Origin: Pirellula staleyi DSM 6068
GTDB taxonomy: Bacteria; Planctomycetota; Planctomycetia; Pirellulales; Pirellulaceae
Reading direction: 5' to 3'
Assembly (NCBI RefSeq): GCF_000025185.1
Contig: NC_013720.1
Location: forward strand, 1,426,001 to 1,490,000
Length of the DNA stretch: 64,000 nt
Below the pieces are notes generated by a model. The model was not told where the DNA came from. It saw nothing but the letters and a program-made list of their open reading frames with translations, and made no database searches. Numbering within the stretch: position 1 is the first letter of the stretch; each line of letters begins with the position of its first letter. This document shows positions 1 to 6,967 of this stretch, piece by piece. A program made the position numbers and the translations under genes.

Positions 1-7
1 GCGGGCC

Positions 8-97
8 AAATAACAGCCGCATGCACCGGACAGCCGTTCGGGTTTGGTTTCACAATGGCACATCACCAGCGGCGGCCGGTGATGCAGAACGTTAGGC
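8..97 (+). repeat. attC-like integron recombination site 1
   Basis: An imperfect palindrome of about 90 bp. Its left arm GCATGCACCGGACAGCCG pairs with the right arm CGGCGGCCGGTGATGC, leaving unpaired extra bases as in attC folded strands. It starts with an AAATAAC box and ends with GTTAGGC at 91-97, matching the R''/R' core-box pattern of attC sites. The site at 1907-1997 is almost identical in sequence. The palindrome and boxes are seen directly; the recombination function is inferred. Confidence 0.75.
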
Positions 98-116
98 AGT
101 GGAGGGCTCCCGGCGG

Positions 117-1172
117 ATGATCTCCCACTCCCAATTCGGAAAGCTGCGGCTGGCCCAGTTCCGGCCCGATGCCGACATACGTGAGTTGGCCGGGTGGGAG
201 TTCATGGACGAGCTTTGGGTCGGCGAGGCGGTCGGGTTTTCCGAGTGGCTGCGGCTGGAATCCGACTCTGCGGTTCTGCGGTCGCTCGCCTTGGATTTCT
301 CCGAGTTCCCAGCGGATGCTGCGGAGGCGATCCTGCGAGCCATCGATCTGCCGGTGCGAGCCGGCATGTCTGCCCCAGAGTTGCGGGCGCTGTTTGGCGA
401 ACCGGCCAAGGAGCATAGGTTCGTCTCGGATCGGGTCACCTACGATTTCGTGGGTCCCGGCTCACCGATTTATAGCGTGTCGTGTACCGTCCTCAACGAT
501 GGTGGGCTGTCGTACCTCGTGGTCATGCGGCGGTGGCAAAACCACACCGAACCAAGTGCTGCAGCAGATAGCGGGTCACGTAGACTATTCAGGATTCATA
601 GCTCACTCGGCCCAGCCGCTGCTGAGCTTCATTGTTCTTTCGCTGAAACTATGGTACTCCGACCAGGCATCACGAGCATTTTCGAATCTCACGAACGTGG
701 CTCACTGCCTGAGTATTCGATTGCCGACTTCAGATGGCTGGTTTACACGCGTGGCCGCGTCGCAGGATTGGAGAGTTGCATCGATTGCAGCTGCCGGGAT
801 CACCCCGAACTTTCACTTCGCAAAACTAGAATCGCCGCACAGATCCATTTTCATCCTCGGTCATTCGAACTATCCAATCGTCGCCTTTGCCAAACAAGTA
901 AATGCTGTCGATCAACGTTTGCAATTCGTAGACGAATCAGAAATCTCAAGCGAAATCTCACGATTATTTCCCGACGTAGCAATCGCCATCGCAGCCGATC
1001 TCAATCGTTCCATCACAGAGGACGATCTTGCCCAACTCGCACCAATAGAGCTGAGACAGGTAAAATACTGGAAGCCCTGCACAATCGGCCAGCTTGCCTT
1101 CAACTGGTGGGACTGATTGAATCGCCACAAAACCAGGCCATGAACCGGAGCGGCCGACAACGTGGGTTTTGA
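117..1172 (+). CDS. Integron cassette protein of unknown function, reading through the next attC
   Basis: First gene after attC 1. I prefer the ATG at 117; a GTG at 99 is an in-frame alternative. The first ~145 residues look like a genuine soluble protein, with hydrophobic and charged residues well mixed and a QFGKLRLAQFRPDADI segment near the start, ending around VVMRRWQ. I do not recognise the family. The frame has no stop at the following attC (546-640) and continues to 1172. The downstream part is rich in Arg, Ser and His and lies out of frame with a much more protein-like reading of the same DNA, so the natural product probably ended near 545 or carries a meaningless tail. Treat the true C-terminus as unknown. 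Confidence 0.55.
   Translation: MISHSQFGKLRLAQFRPDADIRELAGWEFMDELWVGEAVGFSEWLRLESDSAVLRSLALDFSEFPADAAEAILRAIDLPVRAGMSAPELRALFGEPAKEHRFVSDRVTYDFVGPGSPIYSVSCTVLNDGGLSYLVVMRRWQNHTEPSAAADSGSRRLFRIHSSLGPAAAELHCSFAETMVLRPGITSIFESHERGSLPEYSIADFRWLVYTRGRVAGLESCIDCSCRDHPELSLRKTRIAAQIHFHPRSFELSNRRLCQTSKCCRSTFAIRRRIRNLKRNLTIISRRSNRHRSRSQSFHHRGRSCPTRTNRAETGKILEALHNRPACLQLVGLIESPQNQAMNRSGRQRGF
546..640 (+). repeat. attC-like integron recombination site 2
   Basis: A ~95 bp imperfect palindrome starting with ACCGAAC (546-552) and ending with GTTCTTT (634-640). The left arm CAAGTGCTGCAGCAGATAGC pairs, with bulges, with the right arm CCGCTGCTGAGCTTCATTG. Its spacing and layout match the other sites of the array, although its right core box is further from the usual GTTRRRY. 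It separates two genes that otherwise appear fused. Confidence 0.6.
697..1116 (+). CDS. Integron cassette protein of unknown function
   Basis: The frame ending at 1116 gives a well-behaved protein with a core such as SIFILGHSNYPIVAFAKQV, an acidic stretch and the C-terminal end AFNWWD. No in-frame ATG was found after the preceding attC; GTG at 697 is the most likely start (139 residues), with CTG at 643 possible. It lies between attC sites 2 and 3, the position expected for one gene per cassette. I recognise no family. It overlaps, in another frame, the read-through tail of the upstream gene, and this frame is by far the more protein-like. Confidence 0.55.
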   Translation: MAHCLSIRLPTSDGWFTRVAASQDWRVASIAAAGITPNFHFAKLESPHRSIFILGHSNYPIVAFAKQVNAVDQRLQFVDESEISSEISRLFPDVAIAIAADLNRSITEDDLAQLAPIELRQVKYWKPCTIGQLAFNWWD

Positions 1173-1217
1173 TATCATGCCTTTTTTGCGGCGGCCCGGT
1201 TACGGCTGTCGTTAGGC
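1139..1217 (+). repeat. attC-like integron recombination site 3
   Basis: A 79 bp imperfect palindrome from CATGAAC to GTTAGGC (1211-1217). The arms CCGGAGCGGCCG and CGGCGGCCCGG pair around an AT-rich loop. The site at 5519-5597 has the same length and clear sequence similarity throughout, so these two form a sub-family distinct from the 90 bp type. Confidence 0.7.
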
Positions 1218-1222
1218 GACAC

Positions 1223-1519
1223 ATGGAAACCGTTCCGACAATCGATCGCGACAAACTGATTAACGACCTTCGAAGTCGTCTACCTAGTGCTGCGATTTCA
1301 ATCGAGACGATCAGTCTCGATTACGGATCGTGGGAGATCGCGGTCAAGCAAAACGGCCGTTGGGTGAACATTGCTTGGGGGCCGCTATCAGGTTTCGGCA
1401 CGACCGATTTGGATAACCTGCGTGAAGATAGCAACCCGTTCGGGTCGCACGACTGGCCAATGGAAAACGCAGAAGCCGCGATTGAGTTCGTCGTCCGCGT
1501 CGTCGGCCCCTGCCAGTGA
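1223..1519 (+). CDS. Integron cassette protein of unknown function (98 aa)
   Basis: ATG at 1223 lies only a few bases after the GTTAGGC core of attC 3, the usual place for a cassette gene start; an in-frame start inside the attC at 1169 is less likely. The product begins METVPTIDRDKLINDLRSRL and has alternating hydrophobic strands, an SLDYGSWEIAVKQNGRWVNI core and a conserved-looking WGPLSGFG segment. It resembles small single-domain immunity or inhibitor-type proteins in general character only, and I assign no function. It is followed 50 bp downstream by another small gene without a recognisable attC between them. Confidence 0.7.
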   Translation: METVPTIDRDKLINDLRSRLPSAAISIETISLDYGSWEIAVKQNGRWVNIAWGPLSGFGTTDLDNLREDSNPFGSHDWPMENAEAAIEFVVRVVGPCQ

Positions 1520-1568
1520 ATGTTGGTCCGTTTGCCAATAAAACCATGATGCTGAGTGAGGCTCGAAC

Positions 1569-1886
1569 TTGAAATGGCTGGTACCGTGGCATCCGGTTGG
1601 TGAAGATTCCGGCCAAGTTGGCGGAATGGAGCAGGAGTTGAAACGCGAACTCTCCGCCGATCATCCCTTGTTCGGTTTGCCGGTTAAAGCGCTCGCTCGT
1701 CGCCAGGATTGCGATGATGTTCTGTTTGCCCTTCAAGATGGAACCGGGCGAGTCGCGGTTGTTCATCTGACATGGACGCGCAACCCACCGGAGCGTCCAC
1801 CATGGCCGCACACTACCTTGTTTCCCAGCCTCGAAAATTGGGCGGCCAAAGGCATGTATGCCGATACCGAGGAATTTTGTGAGTAG
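1569..1886 (+). CDS. Small conserved-type hypothetical protein (105 aa)
   Basis: Opens with TTG at 1569 (KWLVPWHP follows directly); ATG at 1626 is an in-frame alternative. The body has features I associate with a small planctomycete hypothetical family: an HPLFGLPVKALARRQDCDD core, then a VAVVHLTW strand, then PPWPHTTLFPSLENW. Family recognition is from memory and unverified. No function is known to me. It shares a cassette with the preceding gene (no palindrome lies between 1519 and 1569) and is followed 21 bp later by attC 4. Confidence 0.7.
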   Translation: MKWLVPWHPVGEDSGQVGGMEQELKRELSADHPLFGLPVKALARRQDCDDVLFALQDGTGRVAVVHLTWTRNPPERPPWPHTTLFPSLENWAAKGMYADTEEFCE

Positions 1887-1906
1887 ACGCTGATCGATAA
1901 GTTTAC

Positions 1907-1997
1907 GGCGAACAACCGCATGCACCGGACCGCCGTTCCGGCTTTGGTTTCACCATGGCTCATCGCCAGCGGCGGCCGGTGATGCAGAACGTTAGGC
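1907..1997 (+). repeat. attC-like integron recombination site 4
   Basis: A 91 bp imperfect palindrome from GGCGAAC to GTTAGGC (1991-1997). The left arm GCATGCACCGGACCGCCG and right arm CGGCGGCCGGTGATGC pair closely. It is nearly identical to the site at 8-97, including the loop, as expected of the homogeneous attC family of one chromosomal integron. Confidence 0.8.
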
Positions 1998-2008
1998 GGT
2001 TCGAATCC

Positions 2009-2206
2009 ATGCGGGCGAAGATCGCCGACGATCAGCGGACAACCATCGACGATGCGATTGTCGCCAATCTGAAGCTTCCTGCGATCCAGGAGATTCGTCA
2101 GTTGACGGGGGCAAGTTTGGCCGAACGCTTTGCCAAGCTTTGCTTAACCGTTCCAGAGCGTTTTGACTGCACAGAGGACGAATACTGGGCAGGCTTTTAC
2201 TCGTAA
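2009..2206 (+). CDS. Integron cassette protein of unknown function (65 aa)
   Basis: ATG at 2009, 12 bp after the core of attC 4, opens a 65-residue acidic, helical-looking protein. It has the core LKLPAIQEIRQLTGASLAERF and ends DEYWAGFYS. A longer frame from 1955 would start inside the attC palindrome and is unlikely. The stop is 7 bp before the next attC, a compact cassette layout. I recognise no family. The size and charge would suit an antitoxin or regulator, but nothing in the sequence shows this. Confidence 0.6.
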   Translation: MRAKIADDQRTTIDDAIVANLKLPAIQEIRQLTGASLAERFAKLCLTVPERFDCTEDEYWAGFYS

Positions 2207-2212
2207 CTTTGC

Positions 2213-2297
2213 GTCTAACAAGTCGTTGCACCTGACCGCCGCAACGTCTAGCGTGATGGAGAGTCAATCGGGCGGCCGGTGATGCAGAAAGTTCGGC
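2213..2297 (+). repeat. attC-like integron recombination site 5
   Basis: An 85 bp palindrome from GTCTAAC (2213-2219) to GTTCGGC (2291-2297). The left arm GTTGCACCTGACCGCC pairs with the right arm GGCGGCCGGTGATGC. The right arm is the same sequence as in sites 1 and 4, whereas the left arm belongs to another variant, so this site looks like a chimera within the family. Confidence 0.75.
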
Positions 2298-2584
2298 GAA
2301 TGTGCAACGATATCTTGACCAGGGCGTGTGCGGGGACGCGACCGTGAAGCTCAACATCGGATCGAAGAGGTGTCGTGGGAGAAATCCTGCTCCAGATAGG
2401 CACGCGCGAGCCACACGATCGGTGGCCTTATACGGTTCCGGTGACCCCGCTTTGTATAATCCGCATAACCAGCGACTGCAGTGGACGAGCCGCGCGTGCC
2501 TGGAAAGTTGCCATCGATTCTTGTGCGTTCTGCCCCGTACGCTGCTCGACACTGAGCGGCAGCGCTCGGCGACAGAGGCGATCC

Positions 2585-3052
2585 GTGGCTGAAGACCTCA
2601 AGCATTTGTGGACGACAGCAGCCCTTGCGGCAGCACTGCTGCACGGAACCCGCTTGCCAGGCGAGCCGGACGGACCACCACCTTGGCCGGTTTACTTGGA
2701 CCACACCTATCGTCGACAGACGGCTGCTCAGGTTTTGGGCGAACGAGCCGGCCACTCTGTTGATTGTTTGGGACCGCTTCTCTACGTAGCAGCTCACGAC
2801 GAGGACGTTCGGCTGCGGTGCTTGGAGCAAGTGTTCGCTTCTGGCTGGGTTGGCCTGGATGCGTTCTTGGTGGCCATGACGTTCGACGCCATGGATAGTG
2901 TTCGGCAACTCGCTTTGAAAAGGTTGGCCCTCCGCGAGTTCCCATCACTGCACGCTGTTGCTACTCGTCTGCTCAATGACCCGGACTCAGGCATACGGGA
3001 ACAAGCGGCGGGCATGCTCACCGGGGCGTCCGGGCCTCGTTGGCGGCTTTAG
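2585..3052 (+). CDS. HEAT-repeat-like cassette protein
   Basis: The C-terminal ~100 residues show two to three helical pairs typical of HEAT repeats: DEDVRLRCLEQVFASG, then MDSVRQLALKRLALREFPSL, then DSGIREQAAGMLTG. Such repeats mediate protein binding. The frame is open back to 2375, but 2375-2584 reads as low-quality Cys/Arg/Ser-rich sequence, so I prefer the GTG at 2585 (155 residues). The gene ends 8 bp before attC 6. The 290 bp between attC 5 and this start holds no convincing gene; a half-palindrome starting GCATAAC at 2463 may be a decayed attC. Function unknown. Confidence 0.6.
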   Translation: MAEDLKHLWTTAALAAALLHGTRLPGEPDGPPPWPVYLDHTYRRQTAAQVLGERAGHSVDCLGPLLYVAAHDEDVRLRCLEQVFASGWVGLDAFLVAMTFDAMDSVRQLALKRLALREFPSLHAVATRLLNDPDSGIREQAAGMLTGASGPRWRL

Positions 3053-3059
3053 CACGCAC

Positions 3060-3156
3060 GCCGAACAAGTCGCTGCACCTGACGCGTCGGCTTATACTAG
3101 GGTTTTTGAATTCAATGTCTCGCCCGCCGCCGCGCAGGTGAGCTCAATCGTTCGTC
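3060..3156 (+). repeat. attC-like integron recombination site 6
   Basis: A ~97 bp imperfect palindrome from GCCGAAC (3060-3066) to GTTCGTC (3150-3156). The left arm GCTGCACCTGACGCG pairs with the right arm CGCGCAGGTGAGC. The left start AACAAGTCG is shared with site 5. The right core is less canonical than GTTAGGC, so confidence is lower. Confidence 0.65.
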
Positions 3157-3188
3157 GATGATGCCGCCTTTAGCCACAAGGTATTGAG

Positions 3189-5015
3189 ATGCCCTCAAGG
3201 TACAGAACTCACTATACAATGGTATTGGTTTGCCTGTTCGGGGTGCTTGGGGTTGCGGCCGAACGCTACCGTCAATATGTGAGCGGGAACGTAGGCGATG
3301 TAACCATTCAGCGAACCGATGCCGGAATCACTTTGAGTATCGATGGAGAATCGTTTACGGATTTGCATCGTCCCGTGACGTTGCGCGCGGGGTCACATCG
3401 ATTACACGCGACATGGCAGAGGTTTGAGGTCAAAGCAACGATCAATGTGAAGCGTGGCGACAAAGCACCGCTGAACCGGGTTGTATTTTCACTGCAAGAT
3501 GGCCAGTTGCAGGTCAAAGTCAATTCGCGATTGGTTGACGTTGCTCCACGACCAGAGCCCGAAGTTTCCGCCATCCAAACCGCATCAGGAAGGTTTTGGC
3601 GTACTTCCGAAAACGGTGAAATTACGACACGAGACTTTTTTGACGTTTCTGGCGTCCAACTGTTTACCATCCATTGGCTGAGGCCCGATCGAAGTGAAGC
3701 GTTTATTCAATCGAGTGATGGTCGATTCGTGACCAACACGTCCGGCCCGCTTGATGAGTCGCCGGGCGTGTTGGCGCTGTCTGACCACGACGACCGGCCA
3801 TGCCTATTTAAAATCGATCGCATAAATCACGACGGATCATGGATCCACTTTGCCACCGGGCGGCATTTTGTGGATGTTGACGCTGATACAAATCGGGTGC
3901 GAACAACTTGCTACGAGCAGTTTGCGACGCCGCACTTCCTAAAGAAGGTCACTGTTGCATCCGATGATATCAAGCCTGTGGCGTTGCCCGCCGGCATCAC
4001 GGCAGTTCAAGCGGCTTCAAACGCTCCATCCGTTCGTCGGTTCAAAGGACACACGAATGTGATTCGCGCGGTCGTGTTCACGCCGGACGGTAAACACGTT
4101 ATTACGGGAAGTTCGGATGGAACCATTCGATTCTGGAACCTACAGAGCGGAAAGCAGGTCGATATGGTCCGAACGCGTCGCCCAGCTTTATCGCTTGCAA
4201 TTTCGAGTGATGGCGAATCACTGGCCTGCGGTATGACGGACGCTGTGGTCAAATTCTGGAGGTTGGAAAAACACCCAACGATTTCCCATCATAGTGAACG
4301 TATTCTGTCACGTGACTACAAAGGCGATGTGCTGGCGATTGCGTTTTCACCTGACGGCACGAAAGTCGCAGCTGGCGGTAACCGGCAGCAACACTCGCGA
4401 ATTTGGAATCTACTTGAGCCCGGCGAACGTTGTAAGTCCTCCACGATTAATGGACCTGTAACGTCACTGGTATGGTCTCGTTCCGGAGAACGCGTATTGT
4501 TGTGCGAAGAGGATTCACGGTCGCTACGTTGGTTTCCAAATAGCACTAAGAACGCCGTGATGCGACCTTCCGATCAAAGGTCTGGCAAGCTGCTTATTCC
4601 CTCCGATGATGGCCCATTTGTAGTTGCTGGGGGTGAAGTGCTGGACGCAGAAACTTTGGAAGTCATCCACACGTTTCAGCAGCGGCGCGGTGTTCGGGCT
4701 GTGTCAGCGCAGTTGTTGGATAGAAAGAACCTGCTTGTGACTGCAGACGTGATCGTCAATGCAATCCACGAACTAGCGCCCGATGAATTCGTGACTGCAT
4801 GGGATTTGAACACAGGCCTGCCACTTGCGGTTCTGCGGGACCATGCCGGGCAAACAGGGAATGTTGCGATATCGCCAAGCGGTGACTACGTCGCGTATGG
4901 CAACGGCGTCAACGATACCAACGCGACTTACACCCAACAGCCCACCGGCGACTACGACCTGCGTGTATGGAAAATAACTAGCGACGAACCAACGGATGAA
5001 CGCGAGCCGGAATAG
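3189..5015 (+). CDS. PEGA plus WD40-repeat protein carried in an integron cassette
   Basis: A 608-residue protein. Residues ~10-24 are a hydrophobic signal or anchor (VLVCLFGVLGVAA). Residues ~35-100 resemble a PEGA domain (GITLSIDGESF, then LRAGSHRL). The middle, ~140-255, is a beta-rich segment I cannot place. From ~280 to 600 there are WD40-type blades, for example FKGHTNVIRAVVFTPDGKHV followed by SSDGTIRFWNL, and later IAFSPDGTKVAAGGN followed by SRIWNL. WD40 propellers are binding platforms; the partner is unknown. The leader suggests the propeller faces the periplasm or outside. It is large for cassette cargo. ATG at 3189 follows attC 6, and the stop lies inside attC 7, as in many cassettes. 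Confidence 0.85.
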   Translation: MPSRYRTHYTMVLVCLFGVLGVAAERYRQYVSGNVGDVTIQRTDAGITLSIDGESFTDLHRPVTLRAGSHRLHATWQRFEVKATINVKRGDKAPLNRVVFSLQDGQLQVKVNSRLVDVAPRPEPEVSAIQTASGRFWRTSENGEITTRDFFDVSGVQLFTIHWLRPDRSEAFIQSSDGRFVTNTSGPLDESPGVLALSDHDDRPCLFKIDRINHDGSWIHFATGRHFVDVDADTNRVRTTCYEQFATPHFLKKVTVASDDIKPVALPAGITAVQAASNAPSVRRFKGHTNVIRAVVFTPDGKHVITGSSDGTIRFWNLQSGKQVDMVRTRRPALSLAISSDGESLACGMTDAVVKFWRLEKHPTISHHSERILSRDYKGDVLAIAFSPDGTKVAAGGNRQQHSRIWNLLEPGERCKSSTINGPVTSLVWSRSGERVLLCEEDSRSLRWFPNSTKNAVMRPSDQRSGKLLIPSDDGPFVVAGGEVLDAETLEVIHTFQQRRGVRAVSAQLLDRKNLLVTADVIVNAIHELAPDEFVTAWDLNTGLPLAVLRDHAGQTGNVAISPSGDYVAYGNGVNDTNATYTQQPTGDYDLRVWKITSDEPTDEREPE

Positions 5016-5065
5016 ACCGGCTGGCTTGCTTCGCTCGGCAACGTCAACTCCCGGCCGCGTTATCC
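4995..5065 (+). repeat. attC-like integron recombination site 7
   Basis: A short palindrome (about 71 bp) from GATGAAC (4995-5001) to GTTATCC (5059-5065). The left arm AACGCGAGCCGG pairs with the right arm CCGGCCGCGTT. The stop codon of the WD40 gene lies inside the left part. A second GTT box (GTTCTGC) at 5071 could be the true right edge. It is the most divergent site of the array. Confidence 0.55.
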
Positions 5066-5087
5066 GAAACGTTCTGCACCAAGCTGA

Positions 5088-5540
5088 ATGAACACTTCCA
5101 TCCTGAATACGTTTCTCTCTGACCAACGGAGAGCGAAGCGACTGGTATCTGACAAGCTTGGGATACCAGAAAACATCCGAGCATTGGATTGGGCAGTTCA
5201 CTCCTGTGAGCTTCGAAAATCGTATGATGTCTGCCCGTTTGCGAACGTGTTTCGAATACATGGCTACGGACTTGAAATCCAAGTCGACGACTTGCATGTC
5301 GACTTCGATTACTCCGAACAGGGATTGGCTGACGGTTTCGATTCGTGGCGCATTTTTGTCTACATTATGGCTGGCCGATTCGACAACAGAGGCACTGACA
5401 AGCACATTTCCGATCGCGTTGACGGGTGGTTCGATGAACTGATTCAGCTTGGACGAATCGAGAAACGGGACAACTTGTACTACCTCAAGCACCAACCTGC
5501 GACCAGTGCAGAAAAAGCGGTGAACGGGAACTGCCGATGA
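5088..5540 (+). CDS. DUF6896-like cassette protein (150 aa)
   Basis: ATG at 5088 follows attC 7. The centre carries HGYGLEIQVDDLHVDFDYS followed by DGFDSWRIFVY, which resembles what I remember of the DUF6896 family, proteins often found near toxin/immunity modules. This assignment is from memory and could be wrong. The protein is soluble with no leader. The last residues overlap the left part of attC 8. As integron cargo, a role as an immunity or inhibitor protein is conceivable, but nothing in this window is an obvious partner toxin. Confidence 0.7.
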   Translation: MNTSILNTFLSDQRRAKRLVSDKLGIPENIRALDWAVHSCELRKSYDVCPFANVFRIHGYGLEIQVDDLHVDFDYSEQGLADGFDSWRIFVYIMAGRFDNRGTDKHISDRVDGWFDELIQLGRIEKRDNLYYLKHQPATSAEKAVNGNCR

Positions 5541-5597
5541 CGCGGGTTTTGAAATCATAGTTTTTTTGCGGCGGCTCCGTTACCGCTGTCGTTATGC
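5519..5597 (+). repeat. attC-like integron recombination site 8
   Basis: A 79 bp palindrome from GGTGAAC (5519-5525) to GTTATGC (5591-5597). Its right arm GCGGCGGCTCCGTTACCG pairs with the CGGGAACTGCCG side. It aligns base for base in length, and in much of its sequence, with site 3 (1139-1217), including the loop GGGTTTTGA. Confidence 0.75.
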
Positions 5598-5606
5598 ATC
5601 TAAACC

Positions 5607-6146
5607 ATGCCGCATCAAAAACCCGAAGACGAGATTTATCGACTATCCACACTCCGCGGTGTCACAGACCTGGACGAATGGCAACGTCAACTCGAAAACT
5701 CCGAGGAACGAATTCGGGTTCAACTTCACAGTTCGGTCGATGACGCTTGGCGCGCCTGCTTGCCAACGTGGATCGAAGTCGGCCGCGTCAAAGACCTTTC
5801 CCGCTCCGTCCGCGTTCCAAAGTACTGGCCGTCGTATGCCAATCAGCTTGGCCGCGCATTCGCTGAAATCTATTGTGATGATTACCAATTCGTGATTGAC
5901 ATGGTCGGCACATTGCCGCCTGACTCCTATGAGTACCTTTGTGCCTATGATCTCCTCGAACTGATTGTGTCCGAGTTCTATGGCTGTGAACTCCCAGTTC
6001 CGAAACAATTATTCGCAATTGATCTGCCGGCGCCGTCGGTCGTCCGTGTAGAGACAGAAGATGATCATCGCTACAGTGAATTGGTTTCAATAGGCGAGTT
6101 CCTGCACTTGTCGTGCCTAATCGAGTATGGCGACGACGATGCATAA
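5607..6146 (+). CDS. Integron cassette protein of unknown function (179 aa)
   Basis: ATG at 5607 lies 9 bp after the attC 8 core. The protein is soluble and acidic, with a predicted helical N-terminal half (DLDEWQRQLENSEERIRVQL) and a central part PKYWPSYANQLGRAFAEIY. It ends HLSCLIEYGDDDA. I do not recognise the family. Codon use and composition are like those of the neighbours. The stop overlaps the GCATAAC box of the degenerate last attC, a common cassette arrangement. Confidence 0.75.
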   Translation: MPHQKPEDEIYRLSTLRGVTDLDEWQRQLENSEERIRVQLHSSVDDAWRACLPTWIEVGRVKDLSRSVRVPKYWPSYANQLGRAFAEIYCDDYQFVIDMVGTLPPDSYEYLCAYDLLELIVSEFYGCELPVPKQLFAIDLPAPSVVRVETEDDHRYSELVSIGEFLHLSCLIEYGDDDA

Positions 6147-6230
6147 CAATCGGTTCAACCGGAGCGGCGGATCGCGCGGTTTCCGAAAGCAAAGTTCACC
6201 GTCCGCTCTCTTTCATCCTCAATGTTGACT
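6141..6230 (+). repeat. Degenerate attC-like site at the end of the array
   Basis: Begins with GCATAAC (6141-6147) and a left arm ACCGGAGCGGCGG. A weaker right arm CACCGTCCGCTC at 6198-6209 could pair with it. The only GTT box downstream at a fitting distance is GTTGACT at 6224-6230, which deviates from the other cores. This may be the worn terminal attC that closes the array. No further sites follow. Confidence 0.35.
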
Positions 6231-6530
6231 TGCCCATCCTCGGCTAGCTAACATTCACAACTGAACTTGGGCCTCGGCCCCACCAGCCCGTCAATGATCG
6301 CGGGCACCCTTACAGCCTTTGCTGCTGTGAGCGTGCTCGCGTTTTTTATGCGCTCGCAGCTCCGGCAGCTTCACTCTTTGGAGCGTTGCCGTGTTCAATC
6401 GACTCCAGAGGTTGAGTGTTCTCGCGAATCACACTGTTCTTTTGCAGGTCGGATTGACCGCCAACGAGCTGGTGCAGCGAGATTCCTCAAGGAACGCCGC
6501 ACCCCAATAGCCAATAGGAGGCTTTCAATC

Positions 6531-6967
6531 ATGGCAGTTGCCGCACTACTTCCACTCCTCGAAGCGATTGGACCACTTCTCAGCAGTGGCATTGCTGTCG
6601 GATCGACTGCTGCTGCCACAGGAACCGCCGCCGGCTCGTCTGCAGCCGCAGCAGTCTGGTTGCGCAGTTCACCGGACAAGTTCAGGGTTTTGGTTCGGCC
6701 GCCGAGCTCGGGGCTGGGGTGCAGCGCGCGAGCGACATCGCTGGCGCTATTGCGGCCCTCAAAAACTCGATCGGTGAAGTCGAAACCCGTCAGAGTGACG
6801 CAGCGGCGAGCGCTCGCTACACCGATCCGGCGACCGGCATGGAGGTCGACAATTCGCAAAGTGCCGAGCATCTCGAGAAGCTCTCAGCGCTCGAGAAAGA
6901 GCGTGCGGCGATGAAGCAGCAAGAACGCTCGATGCGGGCCCAGTCGGGCAATTTATCTCGAACATGA
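6531..6967 (+). pseudogene. Frameshifted orphan gene with a hydrophobic Ala/Gly-rich N-terminus
   Basis: A strong Shine-Dalgarno (AGGAGG, 9 bp upstream) precedes the ATG at 6531. The first ~44 residues are Ala/Gly-rich and hydrophobic (MAVAALLPLLEAIGPLLSSG onward). Around 6655-6680 the protein-like reading moves to another frame, which continues ASDIAGAIAALKNSIGEVET, then a helical, Glu/Lys-rich tail with LEKLSALEKERAAMKQQ, ending at 6967. Neither frame alone covers the whole product, so the gene looks broken by a small indel. The family is unrecognised; a phage structural or internal protein would have such composition, but this is a guess. Confidence 0.45.

Noticed and set aside
2463-2520. 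GCATAAC followed by a GCAGTGGACGAGCCGCG arm, resembling the left half of an attC
   Set aside because: No complementary right arm or GTT box was found downstream, so at best a decayed half-site.
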